Notes: generated by a model not told the origin, from the sequence alone. Counted from the stretch's first letter, positions 31,900 through 44,783 are shown. The stretch is 64,000 nt of DNA from Sanguinoderma infundibulare (GCA_032821775.1 JAVLRN010000015.1:186001-250000), one strand, 5' to 3'. Translations and numbers: made by a program.

Positions 31900-34378
31900 G
31901 ATTTCCCGACCAGCTTCCAAGTCCCACTCATATCCGTGATTTCCGGAATGCCAGAGCTGTGCGTTCTTTCCCTCCTCTTTGCCTTGCCTCGAGGCGTGGA
32001 TCGGCAGCCCCTCTGGCCGGCTGGCTACGTCGCGACCTTTCCGATGCCGAATCTCGCAGACCTCACCGTGTCCTATCCGCACCCCGAAGACCAACTATAT
32101 TCTCGGCTACCCAGTTCTCTTCACCGTCTGTCTCTCCGATGTTGTCCTTCCCACTGCCTGCATCTCTGGGAGCCAGAGATGTGTGTGGAGTGGCACTCTC
32201 CGATTCCCCTTGCCTCTGAGATGCTTGCTATCCTGTACAACATCGATGCCCCCCTCCTCCGTGATGTCAAGTTGGAGTATGTCGCCAATCACGCAGACGG
32301 CGATCTCTTACGGCGTGTAGCCGCGGCCTTCCCTCGGCTGACCTCCCTCGAGGTTCATCGCTTCCAGGAGCAGGGGACTCCTGATGTTTCGATTGTACGT
32401 CACTCCATTTTCCGCGGAACCAGCTTGACGAACTCACTTGCGTGCTATGAAGATTAGCATTGCTCTCGCGTCACTTTGCGAGATCTGTACGATCAGCCTC
32501 CACCTGGATTTCGCAGGTACTCCAGAACGAACTCAGTGGACGCGCAGAGGCTTGGAGTTCTTGTCAGAGGAGGGCCTTTTAGCGCAAAGGAAGATGCTCA
32601 CCGTCAATGCAGAGGCATTTGCACAGGCTTTCCATCAATCAGAATACGATATCCGACTGCTGGAAAGAGTAGATTCTGGTGCTGAGTGGTCTTTGTTTCA
32701 TGTTTCCCCTGGAGGACTGGGACGACTTCCACGTATAAGCCTGGATGAAGACTATTGCGAGGTGTGTATGCAGGCACCTCAAGATGACAATGCCCTTACA
32801 GATTACCAGATGATCACAGTGCAGAGATTCTAGCCGATAACCATAGACACTGAGCTCTGCTCTGCAATGTCACGTAGGCTCAAAGCTCTGCAAGGTACAG
32901 CTGGAGTTGTAATGTGGCTGCCTGTCGGCCCCAAGTAGGACCTCGGGGCGGCCCGGCGGGCATCGCAGTCCTTCCCAACTGAACCCGCTATCCGAAGATA
33001 TGTCAGCTTGAGCATGGGCTACGAATATAAGGGTCATTACTCGCATGCATGCCTTGTTTCCACAGAGGAACGTCATCCTGCGCCGTACGACATTCGGTCT
33101 TCATGCTTGTGGGAAGAGACTGATCATGAAACGTACGTGTGCAAATGCACTCGAGGCACACGCGCTTCCTCCACAGCGCGGGGAAGTGGCTGCAACTAGC
33201 GTCCGGGTCGCGATTCAGCAGCGTCCGGGCCCCAAAGGGCAGAGTCGACGTTGGATGCGCCCAGTCGCGTGCCCTTTGAGATCGGGAGCGCGGAGATGAC
33301 GCTGTCGTCGAGCATACGGATAGGTTCTGAGAGGGGAAGAAGCATGTCCTTCGTCTCCATGTAATTATCCCATGACTGGATATGAGGGCCCCCTGACGTC
33401 GAACGGAGAGGAATGCTTACTCTCGGAATAGGAACGTAACGCTGGGATATCTGGATGACAGATGAATAAGCACAAGGATGCATGCGGAGATTCGCAGAGC
33501 AACGCACACTCATGAAGACTCCATTGGCTTCGAGGTACGGGAGCTCCATGAGGCTGTCGACGTCGAGCGTTTCGCCGTCGCCGCCTGTTTCGACCACGTG
33601 GAGGAGCTCCCCCGCATAACCTATCCTGGACATCCTGGCTCTCGGAGAGGATTGACAGTGGTGTCTATGTCCGCGATGACCATCGGGAATGTGAATACAT
33701 GCTATTTGTTGTAATTTCTTTCGAGTACGCACCCGAGTTCAACTACTATCGTACAAAACCATTCATAATCCAATTCAGTGTTACGTCTCGCGGCTGACAG
33801 TGTATCTCAAGACACTTTGTATCCCGCCACACGCGGCCCGCTACATTGGCAAAGCATAATCCTGGAAATCCGCCTCAAAACGCTCAGGCCACTGAGCCGC
33901 GAGTCGGATGTGGTGCATGTTGTTGTGTGCCCTGTGCATACCCACGAACACTGTTTGAAAGAAATTCTGTTTCGACATCAGTAGCTGTCGCCAACGTCAA
34001 CGGAATCGAGGAGCTCACTAGTCCTAGGACGCCTATCTCGTCTTCGAGCAGAGGGAAAATAAGTCCTTCGAGGAGACACTGGCCTAGGCCGTAGGAAACG
34101 ACCTTGTCCATATAGACGAATCTCTCCATCGGTCCGTAGACTGTGACCGGGGGCTGGTTTAAGCCTCCGCCAAACTCGAAAATGACCCTCGTCCTCCTCT
34201 CCCGGATCCACTCTCCCACACTGTAGGTCTTCCCTGAAATGGTCCCGCTTGGGCACGGCGACTTGGCTGTCGTACCCGAACATCTGGTGAATTCTCTAAA
34301 TGGACGGGTAAGGAATTTTCGAAATGCTACAACCTACCAAGCGAGATGATGAGCTAAAGCGCTTCAGTCAGGCTTGGA
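31900..34378. repeat. Inverted segmental duplication, block C left arm
   Basis: Recurs inverted at 53456-55915: the 3' half of the F-box gene, the P450 relic and the fragment upstream of it. Confidence 0.85.
32870..33640 (-). pseudogene. Cytochrome P450 C-terminal relic
   Basis: Minus-strand pieces follow the order of a P450 C-terminal half: GETLDVDSLMELPYLEANG (before helix K), ANLRMHPCAY where the helix-K ExxR motif is expected but Glu is lost, LPLSEPIRMLDDSVISALPI, SALWGPDAAESRPGRWLQPL (PERF region degraded), and MTFLCGNKACM in place of the heme loop FxxGxRxCxG. The conserved Cys remains, but the Arg and second Gly do not. The N-terminal half, including helix I, is not visible. The copy at 54188-54940 has the same lesions in ExxR and the heme loop, so decay began before the duplication. 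Confidence 0.75.
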
Positions 34379-35670
34379 CGGAAACCAACCTGAGTCGACA
34401 CGCATCTCTATACCGTCAGGGTGGCTATCGTCGACGAAGTTGAGATGCAAATAGGTTTTCATCTCGCGATCTGGGCGTTGTGTAGATTGTGTACGGCGGC
34501 CTTGGAAGGTCATGCTGTGCAACCAAACCGACCAAGTAGGGGCACAGCGCGATCGCGTTGGCAGTACGACGGGAATAATGTCCGACCATGCCGGCTCCTG
34601 TCCTCTAGGCCAGATATTGAATGCTAGCCACGAGTCGCTGGCGCGATCGGTTAGGAATGTCAGATGGCAGTAGTAATTGTGACACTCACCAAGGATATTG
34701 GCTGATAGAATCGGGATAGTACACTCTTGGCAGGCGGAGTGCGAAGTACATCGATAGTGTGCTTGTACCCTGTGACCTCTTGAGCACTGACAACGACAGT
34801 CATGATATTCATCTCCATACGTCCACCTGGTCTCCGAGGTCTCCAATCGGTCAGAAACATTCCATACTTGACTGTGGCGCACTCACATATCATCACTACC
34901 TGCATACTCACGGCATATGGTCAGAACAGGATCAGAACAAGTTCGAATGCGAAGACATGCCTGTGTCGATGATGAAAGCAAAGGTCGAAGGCTCTTTAGC
35001 CCCATACCTCCTGAAAAGACATATTACGAAATATCCTTATAGCATAATGATGGAAGTCGCCGTCGCAGCTACGTAGCCTTGATCTATATGGTATCATTCC
35101 ATATACGCCCTATGATGCAATTCCATTCACTGACCATATCCAAGTCCAGCTTCTTGAGCTTGGACCAGCTCGTGATCTCCACGAATCTCGCTCCACGCGA
35201 ACTAAGAATCCGAACACGTTAGCATAAGATTTTCCCGCTGTGTACGTAGTTGCCACGTACTCGTTCAAAGGCAGAGGCCCATCCTGGAGCTTCCAGCCGT
35301 AGGACGACGACTTGGTCTGCTCGAAGACCAGGGTCGGGCTGATTCGAAGGATGCGCGACCTCCATTACAGCAGGAAAGCAAGACAAAGAGCGGTCCGAGA
35401 GAGAAGGATGAAGCCTGCAGTATCTTCACAGGAGAATTCAGGGAGCGGGAGACTGGTCATGTCTCCGCCTCTTGGGTCTGGCTTCATGTCGTCTGTCGAC
35501 TGAATGGGCCCCTGGCACCTTATCAAGAAGATCGACCCCAAATCTCCGCGACGAACAATATGGTCGCTGTCTGGAGTTGATGATATCGATTCGGCCAGGG
35601 GAACATGCTCCAGCGGGCTTCGAAGGGCGCAGCCTTCTGGCTTGCGCGCTGAACAAGCCGATATGCTAGA
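33800..35670 (-). other. Unassigned, probably fragments of one or more decayed genes
   Basis: Minus-strand exon-like pieces: EWIRERRTRVIFEFGGGLNQ and VYGPMERFVYMDKVVSYG (about 34280-34010), MEMNIMTVVVSAQEVTGYKH, HLTFLTDRASDSWLAFN and EMKTYLHLNFVDDSHPDG (34860-34364), SYGWKLQDGPLPLNEYVATT (about 35300) and DHIVRRGDLGSIFLIRCQGP (about 35560). Splice-like joins exist, but I cannot assemble a full protein or name a family. The part up to 34378 is duplicated at 53.5 kb. Confidence 0.4.
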
Positions 35671-35739
35671 AGTGAGGTCAACTGACGAAATCGGTGCTCA
35701 CGACGCCCACACATCCACGACAGCCAGCTGTATCCGTGG

Positions 35740-36230
35740 TCAATTTAATTGATCAGCGCGCCTAACAACAGTTAAAGAACAGAAGATCCATCCAAAATCC
35801 GATGCTAAGAGCGATCAGCAACAGAAGGGCTTCTGCAGCCATCGATACAAGAGAGAAGGACCCCTTCACGTTGTGGTTCACCAGCATGAAAAGGGACGAT
35901 CAAGACATATCCGTGTATTGGGATCCGGACGTTCGGCCGCGGAACCCCTGGCACCACCCGCTCTGTGCTTCTGCGCCAACTGAAGAACGGTCGGCGACTC
36001 GCACACCGAGTCACAATGGCTCGTTCAAGTTCGACGTCCGCCCCGAGTTGGGAATAGCTTGACAAGGACAAGCACCGTGCAGGCCTGGGCCACAGATATC
36101 GGAACGGAGCCGTGGCGCATAACTGACACGACGGTGCAGCGGTTTGAACTTGAGGACGGTGTGGGCGGTGATAAGGTTTAACGGCAACGACGGTGTCACA
36201 GCACCACGGTGACGTAACCTCAAGCATCGC
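35740..36230. repeat. Dispersed repeat, copy 2 of 3
   Basis: Same family as 14395-14720 and 53010-53455. This copy and the third share the longer left part starting near TCAATTTAATTGATC. Confidence 0.75.
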
Positions 36231-36476
36231 GATTTGGGCGTGTCGACTGGCCAGTTGAGCTCTCTTCGAAGTTCGGGGCGTTGTCGAGAGTGAGCGGAGA
36301 CGAAAGTCTGATCGCGCCCGACGCCAGCCAGGTACAGCGCAAATAGATACACGATCCATAACCCAACGGACGACTCACAATACTGCATCTGCATCAGTCA
36401 CGACTCGCCATGTCCTACGCAACAATTCGGCAATCCCTCCCACCTCCGTTCAGTGCGACATCCCACACGTCAACAC

Positions 36477-38559
36477 TCAATCATCCTTCTTAGCCGAGCC
36501 CACGACCCCCTCCGCATTCCCGTTACTCGCATGCCTGAGCCCGCTCGCCCCTCGTGGCGGAGGCGGAGGTAGCGCCGGACCGACCGCCTGCTGCTGCGCA
36601 AACACGCTCCCGCCCCCTGGCCCGAACGCGCTCGCAGACCCCGGCGTCGGCGTCGGCGGGAAGTGCGAGTACAGATTCGGGGTGTTCGGCGCAGACGGCA
36701 CACCCGGCCCTGGAGCGTAGGGCGTGCCAGCCGTTGCCGCTGTCGGGAACGACGCGGATAGCAGGGAGGAACGCACGTGTGGCGAGGCGATCCCAAGACC
36801 ATACGACGGCGTTCGAGGTGTCATCCCCGACGCGGGGTTCGGAGTGGTGGGGTATGACGGTGGCTGCGGGCTCGCGAAAGTGCCGGTGAGGGGCGTGTTG
36901 GCGTAGCTACCGTATGGGGAGCCGCCCTCGACGACCCATCCGGTCCCCTGCCGATGGACCCTCTCCTTTCCTGGGCGCAAACGCAGGTCGCCGGGAGCGA
37001 ACCGTTTGCGGAGGTTCGCGCTGATGCTGGTCGACTCGGCGGCGACGATACCGTTCGTTTTCTCTGCGCCTGTTACTGCGTCGACCGCGTGCGTTCCGAT
37101 CTTGACTGCATAGCCCATGCAAACAAAAACGCCTCCGACTACCCCCACGACACTGACATAGACTACGTTTGAGTACGCCGCACGCATGTATTCAATGACA
37201 TCACGTACCGAATCAGGAACTGGACGACGCTAGTCGTACGCTGATGGATCGTCAGGTGAAGGGGTTCGAGGTCGAACTTGAAGAAGATTCCAGGGGTCCC
37301 ACGATGGTGGTCAAGCACCCGCGTGTAGTGTGTCACGCTGTATTGGTTTGTGTGAAGGGGCTTGGAGCGAGGCGCGATGTAGGTGGTCGGCACGACATGG
37401 AGGAAGTACTGGTACGCGACGAATGCTATATTAGCCTAGAGGTCAGAGCACTTTCCAGAGCGAACACGGTTTCCATGCGACGCACGGTCATAGGCCATCT
37501 CGAATGAGTTGTCGAGAGGCTGGGTGATATCCGGGAAATACGGTCCGAACGAAAACTCCGTGATGACGTGGGAGAGGTTCATCACTGGACACCTTTGTAA
37601 GTAAGTTTCGCCGACGGAAGCCCCGGACAGGAACTCACGCTGGTGGTCGACATGCTGGTGGCTCGCATACCCATGTCCGAGCGTGGTGACGTGCAGGTTC
37701 GCGGTGACCCTCTTTGCTGTGATCGTACCGAAGATGCGGCAAGCGCTTCCATCAGCCTGATAGTTGTAAGTCGGCTTGAAGTTTTGTGCTGTGCGAAGGA
37801 GGATGGTGTCGAAGAAGCCGCGGGAACGACGCGATTGCGCGACAGCCTGACGGACCGACAGTGCCGTAGCGTGCTCCTGCAAAGCGGTTGCCTGTCCTAT
37901 GTCGAACTTTGTGCCGTCTCGGCGGAAACCGTCGCTGAGGTATAATCTGTCACCGACGGCATCGCGGAGGTCGACGCTGAGGTCTACAATGGAACCAAGG
38001 TTAGATGCATGGTGTAGCAAAATCTCGCACGGAACACGCCTCAATAGGCCTCAATACACCTCCTCCCAGACGCACGGTTCTTCAAATTACAAGTGCTTGC
38101 CATGGAGTAATATGCACATGGATAGTCGCGCACACGAACACCGCAAATCACAGAGGGGTCCACAGAGATCCTTGAGCATGTTGCTCTCTGGAGAACAGTG
38201 CGCGCGCGGGGGGTGCAATTTGCTTTGGAGAGCACGAACGAATACTCACATTGACAAGGCATGTTCACCACCATGTCCACATTAATATCCAACCCACTCG
38301 ATCCGAAGTTGTCGACACCGAACTCGAAGTCTGGCCATCCCCAAATAAATTCGCCCAGATCATTGAGAATAAGCAGGAAAGCTAGCAGAGCGACGAAGAT
38401 GGTGAGAAAGCCGCGAGACTCTGACCGTGCCTTGTATGTCTCCGGGAGCTTGGGGAAGGCGTCGAACTGTGCGAGGGGCTGGGGGACGAGCTCGTCGAGT
38501 TTGCCGAGGAGCGAGGAGTCCGCGGGCTCGCTCGCAGTCTTTGTCGCCGTCGCCATCAT
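36477..38559 (-). CDS. ERV41: Erv41-like ER-Golgi vesicle protein
   Basis: Five exons: 38559-38250, 37983-37639, 37584-37486, 37425-37209 and 37152-36477, joined in consistent phase to 548 residues. Erv41/ERGIC2 features: cytosolic start, TM1 FLTIFVALLAFLLILNDLGE (about 50-70), a luminal domain starting FEFGVDNFGSSGLDINVDMV and including YLSVDLRDAVGDRLYL and MNLSHVITEFSFGPYFPDIT, then VAYQYFLHVVPTTYI, HTNQYSVTHYTRVL, GTPGIFFKFDLEPL and TM2 VVGVVGGVFVCMGYAV (about 325-341). The partner of Erv46 in COPII/COPI vesicles cycling between ER and Golgi. Unusual: after TM2 a cytosolic tail of about 205 residues, rich in Pro, Gly, Thr and Ser (repeated TPxxx, PPPPPP), where yeast Erv41 has a short tail. 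The first intron is 266 bp, long for this locus. Single copy and undamaged. Confidence 0.93.
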
Positions 38560-40773
38560 CTGGGCCGATGCGGTTCGAGTCGTCGGCGACGAGGCGGAGA
38601 ATAGGCAGCTGCCAGAGCGACCGGAGGGAGGGGGAGGAGGTGGTATAAAGCCAAGGGGGTCTGTCGGGTGTGCAGGCGCCGGTCGACGTGTTCGCTGTGG
38701 GCCCGTGACCGACCTTGACCGACGCTCTCGTCCTTCCCCCCATCATCCTCCCCTAATTTTCCGGCCGACGATCTGGCAGCGAGGTTCGCCCGAAATTCCA
38801 GGCGTACGGCTAGAGCGCTACACAACTTGCCCGGCTACGTTTCTTGGTTGCGACCAGATCCCACACGACTTAGAGGCAACCTCAGTCAGTTTCACTCGGT
38901 GGATGCAGCAAGTGCGGTAACCCGCATCCCTCAGGACGTGCGTTGGCAGTGATGTTCAGGTGGAGGGTTGCCGAAAGGGCGGAAGAGCATTCAGACCGCA
39001 CAGGAGGTGAGCACTATTGCTTGGCCTCGACTCCATGAGACGCGTTATTATGATGTTAATGCACAGTTTCCTCGGTGATACTCTCTTCCAACTTCCCTTA
39101 TTCCGCCTCATCCGTCTCCGGGTCGACATAGGACAGGGTTCTCGGGTTGTGGGCCACGCGATGCCCATGCTAGCAAAGCGTGATCGGCCTAGGTACGAGC
39201 ATTCCTTCCATGGGCCCGTCTCCCACTCGCCTGGTCGGTGTGGATGATCTTCGACGGATTCCTGATCTTTATTCCGAAGTCTGAAACTTGCTGTTTGAGG
39301 TCCTGCTCATTCTCGGTCACGGCTTCCACCTATCATGCACCACGATCCTGTTGACGAACGCCGGAAATATCTTTGGACGGAAGACTTACCTCCCCCTGCC
39401 GCTTACCCCCTCTGTACCTCGTCTCAACGGTGTCACCGACTTCGATCTCCTGACCTTCTTCGTCCTTCACCCCCTTCTGACAAGATTCTCGTCGAACATA
39501 GACGACCACCCAGTGTAATCAAAGAGACACCTACTGGCATGGCGAGCTGCTGGTCGAGTGGGGTGTACGGTGAGTGAGTTGTGGAAAGATGTCTGGAACG
39601 AAGGTGAAGCGCTATGTGCGTCACGTATATATGCACTGGCGAACTCCATTGTGTCATGGTCCAATTGCCCAATATATTGCTTTGCACCACATTGGTGAAG
39701 TCATTTACGCGGCTGTTAACCGCCGCAGAACATCTCGGCTACTCTCTTCTCCGATACTCCAAACGGTCTCCTCACATCCGGCAAGTATGACGGCATCGCT
39801 TTGCTTGTGGGGCTCGGTACTAACTTCCTTCCGATGTAGGTTTGCTGGTTGAAGCAAATCGCCGCCGCTTACCACGGGCTGCATCCGATAAACGAAGACG
39901 GAGGGGGCCAATGTGTCTTTATTCAGCTCCTATGAACAACTGGGTCCAGTGGTAATAAGCCGCTTGAACTCCTGGTTCCTCCTTGCTGCTACGGTACTAT
40001 GGCCGGCGAATATGGATTTTTCAATGTAAGCTGACGGCGTGCGACTCCCCGGTATTTCAGGTTTGTGGCCGCGGTGAAGGTCAGTTCAATACGGACACGC
40101 GCTCCGCTTTGCTTGCTCCTCCGCCGGACTCACTTCCTCCCCCACAATGCAGGACGGACATGCGCGCGAGCTCCCGCGAATGCTGGGCACCAACAAACAC
40201 ATTCCTCCCCGCGCTGCCCGCATCCGCTATCTCCTCAAACACCCTGAGCACGTCTAGAGCATCCGGATCCCGGGCTCGAGTTTGTCGATGTCGTCTGTGA
40301 CTCTATGGACTCTGGGGCGTGTGGGTTGCTACAAGGTACTAGTCGTGTATTGCCTGTATTATGATGGCATTGCAGTGATTAGGACAATGGGATATGCACC
40401 AGAAATAAATACCTATCGATCTAAGGAGAGTGATAACAATAATCTACACTACTTAAACAACAACCTGGAGTACCCCATCCCAATTGTCCATGCTCGATAC
40501 AAAAATAAACACTGCCCGTCGCACACACGACTCGTCCTCAGACTGGCACATGCTCCTCCCCATGTCACTCTACGGATCGGATCAGCTGACCCAGAACAGT
40601 CACGGCGGCTCGGTATATAAGCGCCCGGACTGCCTGTCGAGCCTCCGCCTACGTCGCGCATCCGGGTATCATGCAGGCAGTCAGATTTAAATAGTGGAAG
40701 GCTTGCGCACACGTCTTTGACGAGACGAAGCACTGCCGGAAGGCAGGGCACGACCAGGGGAGACGAATCAGAC
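38560..40773. other. Intergenic, no gene recognised
   Basis: 2.2 kb between the 5' end of the Erv41-like gene and the 3' end of the mannosyltransferase gene. Frames up to about 100 codons occur but show no motif or splice logic I can support. Confidence 0.5.
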
Positions 40774-42785
40774 CTATGGCTGCCTCATGATCTGGTTCCA
40801 CCTTCGCAAGCAGGACCAATTCGTGTGATCTGTTCGGCCCGCGACAGAGTCTCGGTCAGCTCAGCGTTGCTTACAGCAGCTCCACACCCGCGCTCGGAGT
40901 CCCAGACCGGCGACCGAAGCGAAGCAGGAGGGGTGGGTGAGAGAGGACGTACCGAAGTTACCTATGGACGAGCACGAGCAGTTCTTCTTCTTTCGCGTGG
41001 CGCGGAGGCGCGGACAGTGCATGAAGGGCGGGTGCTGATAGCCGATGTCGTCGAAGAAGTGGATCTGGTCTTTGCGCGCGAAGAGCGCTGCGCCGATGCT
41101 GTGGACGGGCGCGTCGCCCCATCGCTGTTGGTGGCAGCAGTTGCGAGGACGTGCGACGAGCGCGGGACAACGCAAGGTGACATGACGTGAGAGTAAATCA
41201 ATGAGTGTAGCCCACAGACGGACATGAGAAGGGAGGGGACGACGGACCTCGTAGTAGAACCCGCCCTTGGACTCGAGGTGCTCGAAGAACTTGCTGTACG
41301 CCTCGCCGCGCCAGAGCTCCATGTTCGCGATCTCGAAGTTGCTCCAGACTGCGTGACGGACGAGCGATGATCAGCCGGTCACCGCGCATACGGACGGGAG
41401 GGCGCACGACGTACAATGACACATGTTGTAAGTGTTGCCCCCGTCCTTGGAGACGAAACCCATGGAGTTGTTGGGGCTGATATGCTCGGGGTTCTTGTCG
41501 ACGAACTCTGCCATACCATCCCCCAGTTCAGCGAGGCGTAGCGCACAGCCGGTAAGAAGGCTACCTTTGACGGCATTCCACAATGTTGGAACCGTTTTCG
41601 GCCACTCTAACAGCGAGATGGTGAAGCCTTGGAACATGCACGGTGAGACCTGGAACACTGTCGGAACAGATTGGATGCTGACCGTATACTTTGTCGTTTT
41701 CTTCCATGAACAGGAATGGATCGTAGTCGATGTCGCAGAAGAAGTTCACGTTCGGTCTGCTACGAGGTCAGATCATGGCCTGCAATAAAGTTGTACGAAA
41801 ACGTACTCTACTCGCCAATACCACTTGTACTTCTGCACGAGGGGGTGCCGGTAGAAGAACTGCGTTTTGTCAGCCACGTCCAAGTATGGCCGACACAGAC
41901 GAGACACTTACGCCTGAATTAAAGCGGCACATATTACGGTAGCTGTCGGGAGCATCAGCCGTCTGTACGGTGGAACATGAACCTAGCGGTGGACTGACGA
42001 GACGCTCCCTGGAGCGGGCAAAGGTGAATATGAGGCCACGGGGATTGGGCGACGGCGAACTCACCTCCATACACGACATTGTCGTCCACCATCTTCTGTC
42101 TGCTTGCGGAAGCCTTCTCCTCGTCTATCCAATCTGGCTGGTACCAGTGTTCCTTCGGGATAAGCCCAAAGGAAACCGGCCCGGTAATAGCCCTGGTCAT
42201 GTTCCTGTCGTAAATTTTAATCAATGCCGATCACACAGAAGAGGCACGACTTACTCCTTGAACTCGTCTGTGAAGGGGACTTCGTTGAGGAACACCCAGG
42301 GATAGCCGAAGCGCTTGTTAAAGCGTTCTTCCAGCTGCTTGACGCTAGACAGAGCGTCGTGCAGCTCGGAATTTCGCACTAGCATGATGAGCGCGGCCTT
42401 CGCTCGACGTGTGCCGTTCGATCCCAAGTCTAGGTCGTCTTCTGCTAGGGTCGGAGAGGGGAGGGGTAGAGATGTGGCGGAAGTAACGGATGCTGTGGTA
42501 TTCGCGGATTCAAGGAAGGACTGGTTGCTTGATGACCATTGGAAGACACGGATAGTGAGATGCGTGTATTCCGGCCGTAGATATTGGAGAAAGGAGTGAA
42601 GAGTGAACTACATCGGAGAAAACGGAGTCGGAACGCATTGCACAAGGAGGGGGTGCCACAGTACTCACAAGGAACGCAGTGGCCGTCCCGAGCCATAGTA
42701 TCGTCCGGTTGATCCTGAGCGCTCGGTGCCGCACTGCCCGGACGTAAGATGATTCTCTGCAATAGAGGGGAAGCCAGGAAGACAT
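40774..42785 (-). CDS. GT15 (Kre2/Mnt1/Ktr) alpha-1,2-mannosyltransferase
   Basis: Eleven exons with matching phases give 430 residues, the usual length of the family: 42785-42669, 42607-42255, 42204-42065, 41982-41912, 41859-41807, 41756-41683, 41627-41565, 41507-41415, 41348-41248, 41124-40953, 40829-40774. Type II topology: a basic N-terminus, then the signal anchor TILWLGTATAFLFTLHSFL (about 28-47). Catalytic domain motifs: AKAALIMLVRNSEL, RFGYPWVFLNEVPFTDEFKE, SFGLIPKEHWYQPDWID, YRNMCRFNSGFFYRHPLV, YKWYWRVEPNVNFFCDIDYD, NSMGFVSKDGGNTYNMCHFW, FFDDIGYQHPPFMHCP, with WSCLRRW near the end. The enzyme adds mannose to O- and N-glycans in the Golgi lumen from GDP-mannose. The acceptor of intron 3 is the least certain; the one used adds a few residues (SCSTVQTADAPD) relative to the family. 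Confidence 0.95.
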
Positions 42786-43613
42786 TTCGATAACGCTCCA
42801 TGAAGCTGGAGAGCTGGGGTAATAGGGCAATTTTGGCGGGCTCATCGCCACATGCGTATCAGGCCCGCAGTTGCCCTCGCACTGAGACGCACTGCGACAT
42901 ACACGTTGCGCAGTCGGGCGGTCTACACGACGTTCGGAGGTGGAGTAGCGCCTCGATCTCGGCTGCCCCGATGATCCCCGTGTGATGACGATGTGCAACT
43001 GAATGAAACGGTCCGAGACGCGACCGAGACTTGAGGCCTACAGTCAGATAAGACAATCCAGAGAGGAACGGAACTGAGTACATTTCAGTAAGTATGAAGA
43101 CGTCGCACAATTGACGAGCACTTATCGCATTATCGCATTACGTTACTTGATCCAGTGGAGCCCTCGAAGGTCGCAGTTGCTGAACCGGGTTCGATTCACA
43201 GGTTGAAGGGAAAACTTGGGCGCCGGCATACTGCATGGGCCGACACTCGGAGATCTGTTCAATCAAAATTTTGGTGGTGTGAACCTCATCAATATCTATT
43301 TATGGATAAGCGGCACACCGCGCCGCAGCAGAACGGGCATATCCGCAGCGTCGTCCGGGTTATTTATAGACGAGAACCCACCAGTGGTTGCGACGGCGAT
43401 GCAGTTTCCTTACGACTGACAGATTGCGCGGGCCCCCTGGTGTATTTACGGTCTTGAGAGAGAGGGACGAACGAAGGGTTACTGAAGAGATGCGAACCGA
43501 TACGTCATTGGTGGGTCTTTACCGCCCGCGACTTCAGTTCCGGCGATATTCTAAATCTCCGAGGAGTGCTCTTCCGAGTCCACCGCGAGCGGCACAACCG
43601 CTAGGACAGTCCA
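42786..43613. other. Intergenic, no gene seen
   Basis: Upstream region of the mannosyltransferase gene. No repeat or coding exon supported. Confidence 0.5.
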
Positions 43614-44009
43614 ACAGACGTCGAACCCTGGGCCGCAGATCACATATACTGATTACTAGGGTGGAACAGCTTCTAGTGGAGATATTGAGGAGCTTCTCGG
43701 ACGGTACTGCGGGCGATTCCGCGCGGTCATCGCGAGGGTGTGGTGAGCGGTGGTGAGTCGATGTGCTGAACACTGCCCGTAAAAGATCGCCTGTTGTTGT
43801 GGCGGCGCTTCGGCATGTGGGATTGATCGCGCTCGTGAGTGATCTGTTCGAGGATGTTTCTTGGAGGCACGTACCTCGCGACGGCCCCAACAAACACGAG
43901 CCGATCGGTCATCTAGAGCAGAAAAAGCCACAGCGAGGCCCGACCTTAGCTCAACGGTCTGCCTCGAATTTCGACGAGATAAGCACAACGAGATAATGCG
44001 CTTCCGGTC
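43614..44009. repeat. 396-bp direct repeat, copy 1
   Basis: Almost identical to 52610-53005 in the same orientation, from ACAGACGTCGAACCC to CGCTTCCGGTC. The two copies bracket the inverted block at 44.6-52.5 kb. No recognisable protein is encoded. Confidence 0.9.
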
Positions 44010-44309
44010 ACTCCTGCTCGCCCCCTGGGTGACAGCGAATAGATTGTCCCGACCATCGCCATAAGTAGATGATTTCTAGAGAGAGAATCGCCCACACGAG
44101 GACCGGGCGGCCGTATGCAGCGTCTTGTGTTTCGTCTATATCCGCTGGGTCATCGCCGAGGCGGAGCGAAATGACTTGGAGAATAGGGTCGCAGCGAGGA
44201 AGATCCAGGTACCCACAGACAATATGGAGCTCGGGAGCTGAGAGAGGATTAACCGATATCATTGAGAAGGACGGAACAGAATGCAGGTATCAGCACACGT
44301 AACACATTG

Positions 44310-44783
44310 TAGGATGGAGGCAGAGGCAAAAGAGCTCAAGAGGCTCATGGATCAGGAAGTTGTCGAGGCGCATGTCCTCGTTGAGCACGTCGAAGTCGGA
44401 GATGCGGTCGACCACTCTGGCTGCCTCCTAGCACGACGCTATCAGCACTCTAGTGGAGGGCCACGCGTCGTCCAACTCGCGCCAAGTCGCCGAAGCGTTA
44501 GCGATGAGACGCACTAGAGCAAAACTCCGGGAAGGGTTCCTGCGAGAGGGGATCCATCGCTGCGGGCGTTGCGGATGGGGTCGTCGAACATCTTCTGCGC
44601 CTTGTGCGCGAGGTGGGTTTCGAATTCGGTGACGACTGCCCAACGGTGGCGAGGGTTAGGGCCCGACCTGACTCCGACGGCTCCGACCGATTCCACACAC
44701 TGCAGTTCCGTTGATGGCATCAGTCTGAGCTTTAAATGTTGGAGAATAAAAGCGTGTCTATCGTTTTGCAAACGGCTGCGCAT
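44310..44783 (-). pseudogene. Kinase-like gene relic
   Basis: Minus strand: HAFILQHLKLRLMPSTELQ, HRWAVVTEFETHLAHKAQ, NASATWRELDDAWPSTRVL, a stop, then VVDRISDFDVLNEDMRLDNF. The last segment fits an atypical catalytic loop (NEDxRxxN in place of HRDxKxxN) found in kinase-like proteins of mushroom genomes, an assignment from memory only. The frame is interrupted and the ATP-binding region is not evident. Confidence 0.45.

Larger units (their letters stand above)
30122..32833 (+). pseudogene. F-box/LRR gene interrupted by hAT-like element
   Basis: Proposed exons: about 30122-30184, 30270-30463, 30524-30589 continued at 31458-32394, and 32453-32833. The F-box is LNTDVLIQIFEELRPGHSLR, LSTTCRQLR. 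The LRR body includes MDGPFLKQALRAMLLLRSV, ISEFSIEVILF, LRELRLDSDF and LHRLSLRCCPSHC; the end is YQMITVQRF. An 860-bp element sits inside exon 3. Taking out the element and one target copy joins QHRLR to YTSDRLLCGV in frame, matching the paralogue motif YHSDDPLLGGV. No other disabling change is needed, so the gene was probably intact when hit. The first exon and the last acceptor (AAG) are the least certain parts. Confidence 0.8.

Noticed and set aside
36477..36802. Minus-strand Arg-rich frames and plus-strand frames at the Erv41 tail
   Set aside because: Out-of-frame readings of a low-complexity Pro/Gly coding tail.
38960..39910. Frames of 65-92 codons in the 39-kb gap (e.g. one with hydrophobic stretches at 39288-39518)
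   Set aside because: No start context, splice logic or recognisable motif, and no copy elsewhere in the window.
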